This document shows positions 62,761 through 64,000 of a DNA stretch of 64,000 bases, one piece after another. The notes below the pieces were generated by a model that was not told the origin of the DNA, ran no database searches, and saw only the letters and a program-made list of their open reading frames with translations. This DNA comes from Gibbula magus. Lineage: Eukaryota; Mollusca; Gastropoda; Trochida; Trochidae. The stretch covers positions 63,587,826 through 63,651,825 of the forward strand of contig OW388302.1 in assembly GCA_936450465.1 (NCBI GenBank). The letters are read 5' to 3'. The first letter of the stretch is position 1. Every line of letters begins with the position of its first letter. Position numbers and translations under genes: made by a program.

Positions 62761-64000
62761 TGAAATACAAGAACATTTTACTTATTACATGATGTCATTG
62801 AGATTTTAAAATACTAAAAATAACTAAAATACCAATCATATGTTACCTAACATAAAAAGGTAAAAATAGAGCCATGGCCTCTGTAGCTCAATAGGAGATA
62901 ATAAGTGGGGTATGTTATGGAGTGGGCTTTATAGCAATGGTCAGATAATGGAATGTAGTAATAAGAATCTGGGTAGTGAAACGGTTAAAGCAGTTTAAAA
63001 ATATTTTGTTACCATAACTTTGCCAATCTGCTATATATATGTGTTGAAAGAGCAACACAAAGTTGCACAGAAACATGTTATTTGTTATAAAATGTTAGTA
63101 TGACAATATATGCATAGATAATAAATGCCACAGATGTTTTCCGTGTAATAATATGTGCAAGTGTTTGTTTAGTAGCTTGGAAATAAATTGCTGCTATCAA
63201 ACATATAACAATGTGGTGGAGAGATCATACTATTTTTTAATATCGTATACACATTATATAATAATGAATATACCGGGTACAATTCTTTGCATACAATTCA
63301 CCACTGTCAGCTATTGCAATAATGGCCTGGGGCTGTAGAAGAAATGAAAAAACACTTTTTAGGTCATGACCCCTGCTAATTATTATCAAAATTGGTTACA
63401 CATAAATGCACATTCGTTATAAATATCATTCACCTTTGCATTGTATTGTTTTAATTCTTAATTGCATTATGGCAATATCAACATTTATTACATAATGAAT
63501 TGGAGCCTCAGTTTTTGAAAATCCCATTTCTCATAGGCTCCATGTCAATACTTAATAAATTGGTGAATTTTTTAAAGTAAATTCGTTTTCACCATTTCTT
63601 ACAGGCTCCTTTTCAATATTTGATAAAATGGTGATATTCTATAAAAAAAAATCTTTTTTAGAGTCAGTGGAAGACTAAAGCAGTCTCACGCACAGTCTAT
63701 AACACAGTGCTGCACAGTAGTTTGAAATAACCTGAAACCTCTGTGTAACTTTCAGTTTTCATCCTTCTGCCAGGAAGTGGTCACCCCCAGGTCAACACAA
63801 TGCAATTACATAACATGCAGACACTGGACTCACAGCCAGTAAAATATATATGTTAGATGTTGTATTCCTACAATTAATTATTTTTCTGTACTGGAGAAGA
63901 AGATGAAAATAGGTTTGGTGTCACAATCTTATATAGCTACTTCTTTTATAGTCCTATGTTATCACCAGTCATCACTAGTCATATTCAGTTCACATATCTC
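62761..64000. other. AT-rich, no gene recognised
   Basis: No supported ORF or element. A diverged ~75-bp direct repeat (CATTTCT(C/T)A(T/C)AGGCTCC ... AAT(A/T)(C/T)TT(A/G)ATAAA) occurs at ~63525 and ~63592. Confidence 0.5.

Overview
This is eukaryotic DNA, almost certainly from a marine invertebrate and most likely a mollusc. I see spliced genes with GT-AG introns, AT-rich background, dense non-LTR retrotransposons, a tRNA-derived SINE whose tail ends in (ACTC)n, Helitrons, a DIRS element, a Ty3/Gypsy element with extra genes, and TCAAGGTCA-rich satellites. I found no convincing host gene: nearly every coding region belongs to, or resembles, a mobile element. The species assignment is inference.

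Layout. 1-4014: 3' part of an APE/RT/RNase H LINE (copy A), inserted in a second LINE (minus strand, 4015-5467) whose protein carries an N-terminal 2A-like recoding peptide. 6251-9270: a decayed uncharacterised repeat-like gene ending in a coding minisatellite. About 10.5-22.47 kb: a decayed autonomous Helitron encoding a C76-like cysteine-protease domain, a Cys-rich domain, HUH Rep and PIF1-type helicase, followed by a spliced RPA-like gene; one MITE and two LINE copies interrupt it. 22.47-27.07 kb: a second, deleted Helitron adjacent head-to-tail, carrying a DIRS element with inverted repeats, internal complementary region and tyrosine recombinase. 27-42 kb: a mosaic of SINEs, LINE tails, TIR/hairpin elements with satellites, and gene fragments. 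42.3-62.8 kb: a nested block. A minus-strand LINE (L3) is split by a Gypsy element (42580-60737, LTRs, 5-bp target duplication). That Gypsy contains a second Gypsy remnant, a full-length intact LINE (copy B, 49867-55607, 16-bp target duplication), a SINE plus TIR-element fragment, and a TCAAGGTCA-rich element. 62.8-64 kb: AT-rich, nothing recognised.

How the parts relate. One LINE family ties the window together. Its 3' end is a GC-rich hairpin followed by TTAAAC and (ACTC)n; the SINE ends almost the same way, so the LINE machinery probably mobilises the SINE. Many insertions consist of little more than this ~60-bp tail yet have target-site duplications, and several start at the hairpin base. 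Other nested elements can be ordered in time from their target duplications. Both LINE copies with visible ORFs are intact and differ at only about 20 of 1234 ORF2 residues by eye, so the family was active recently.
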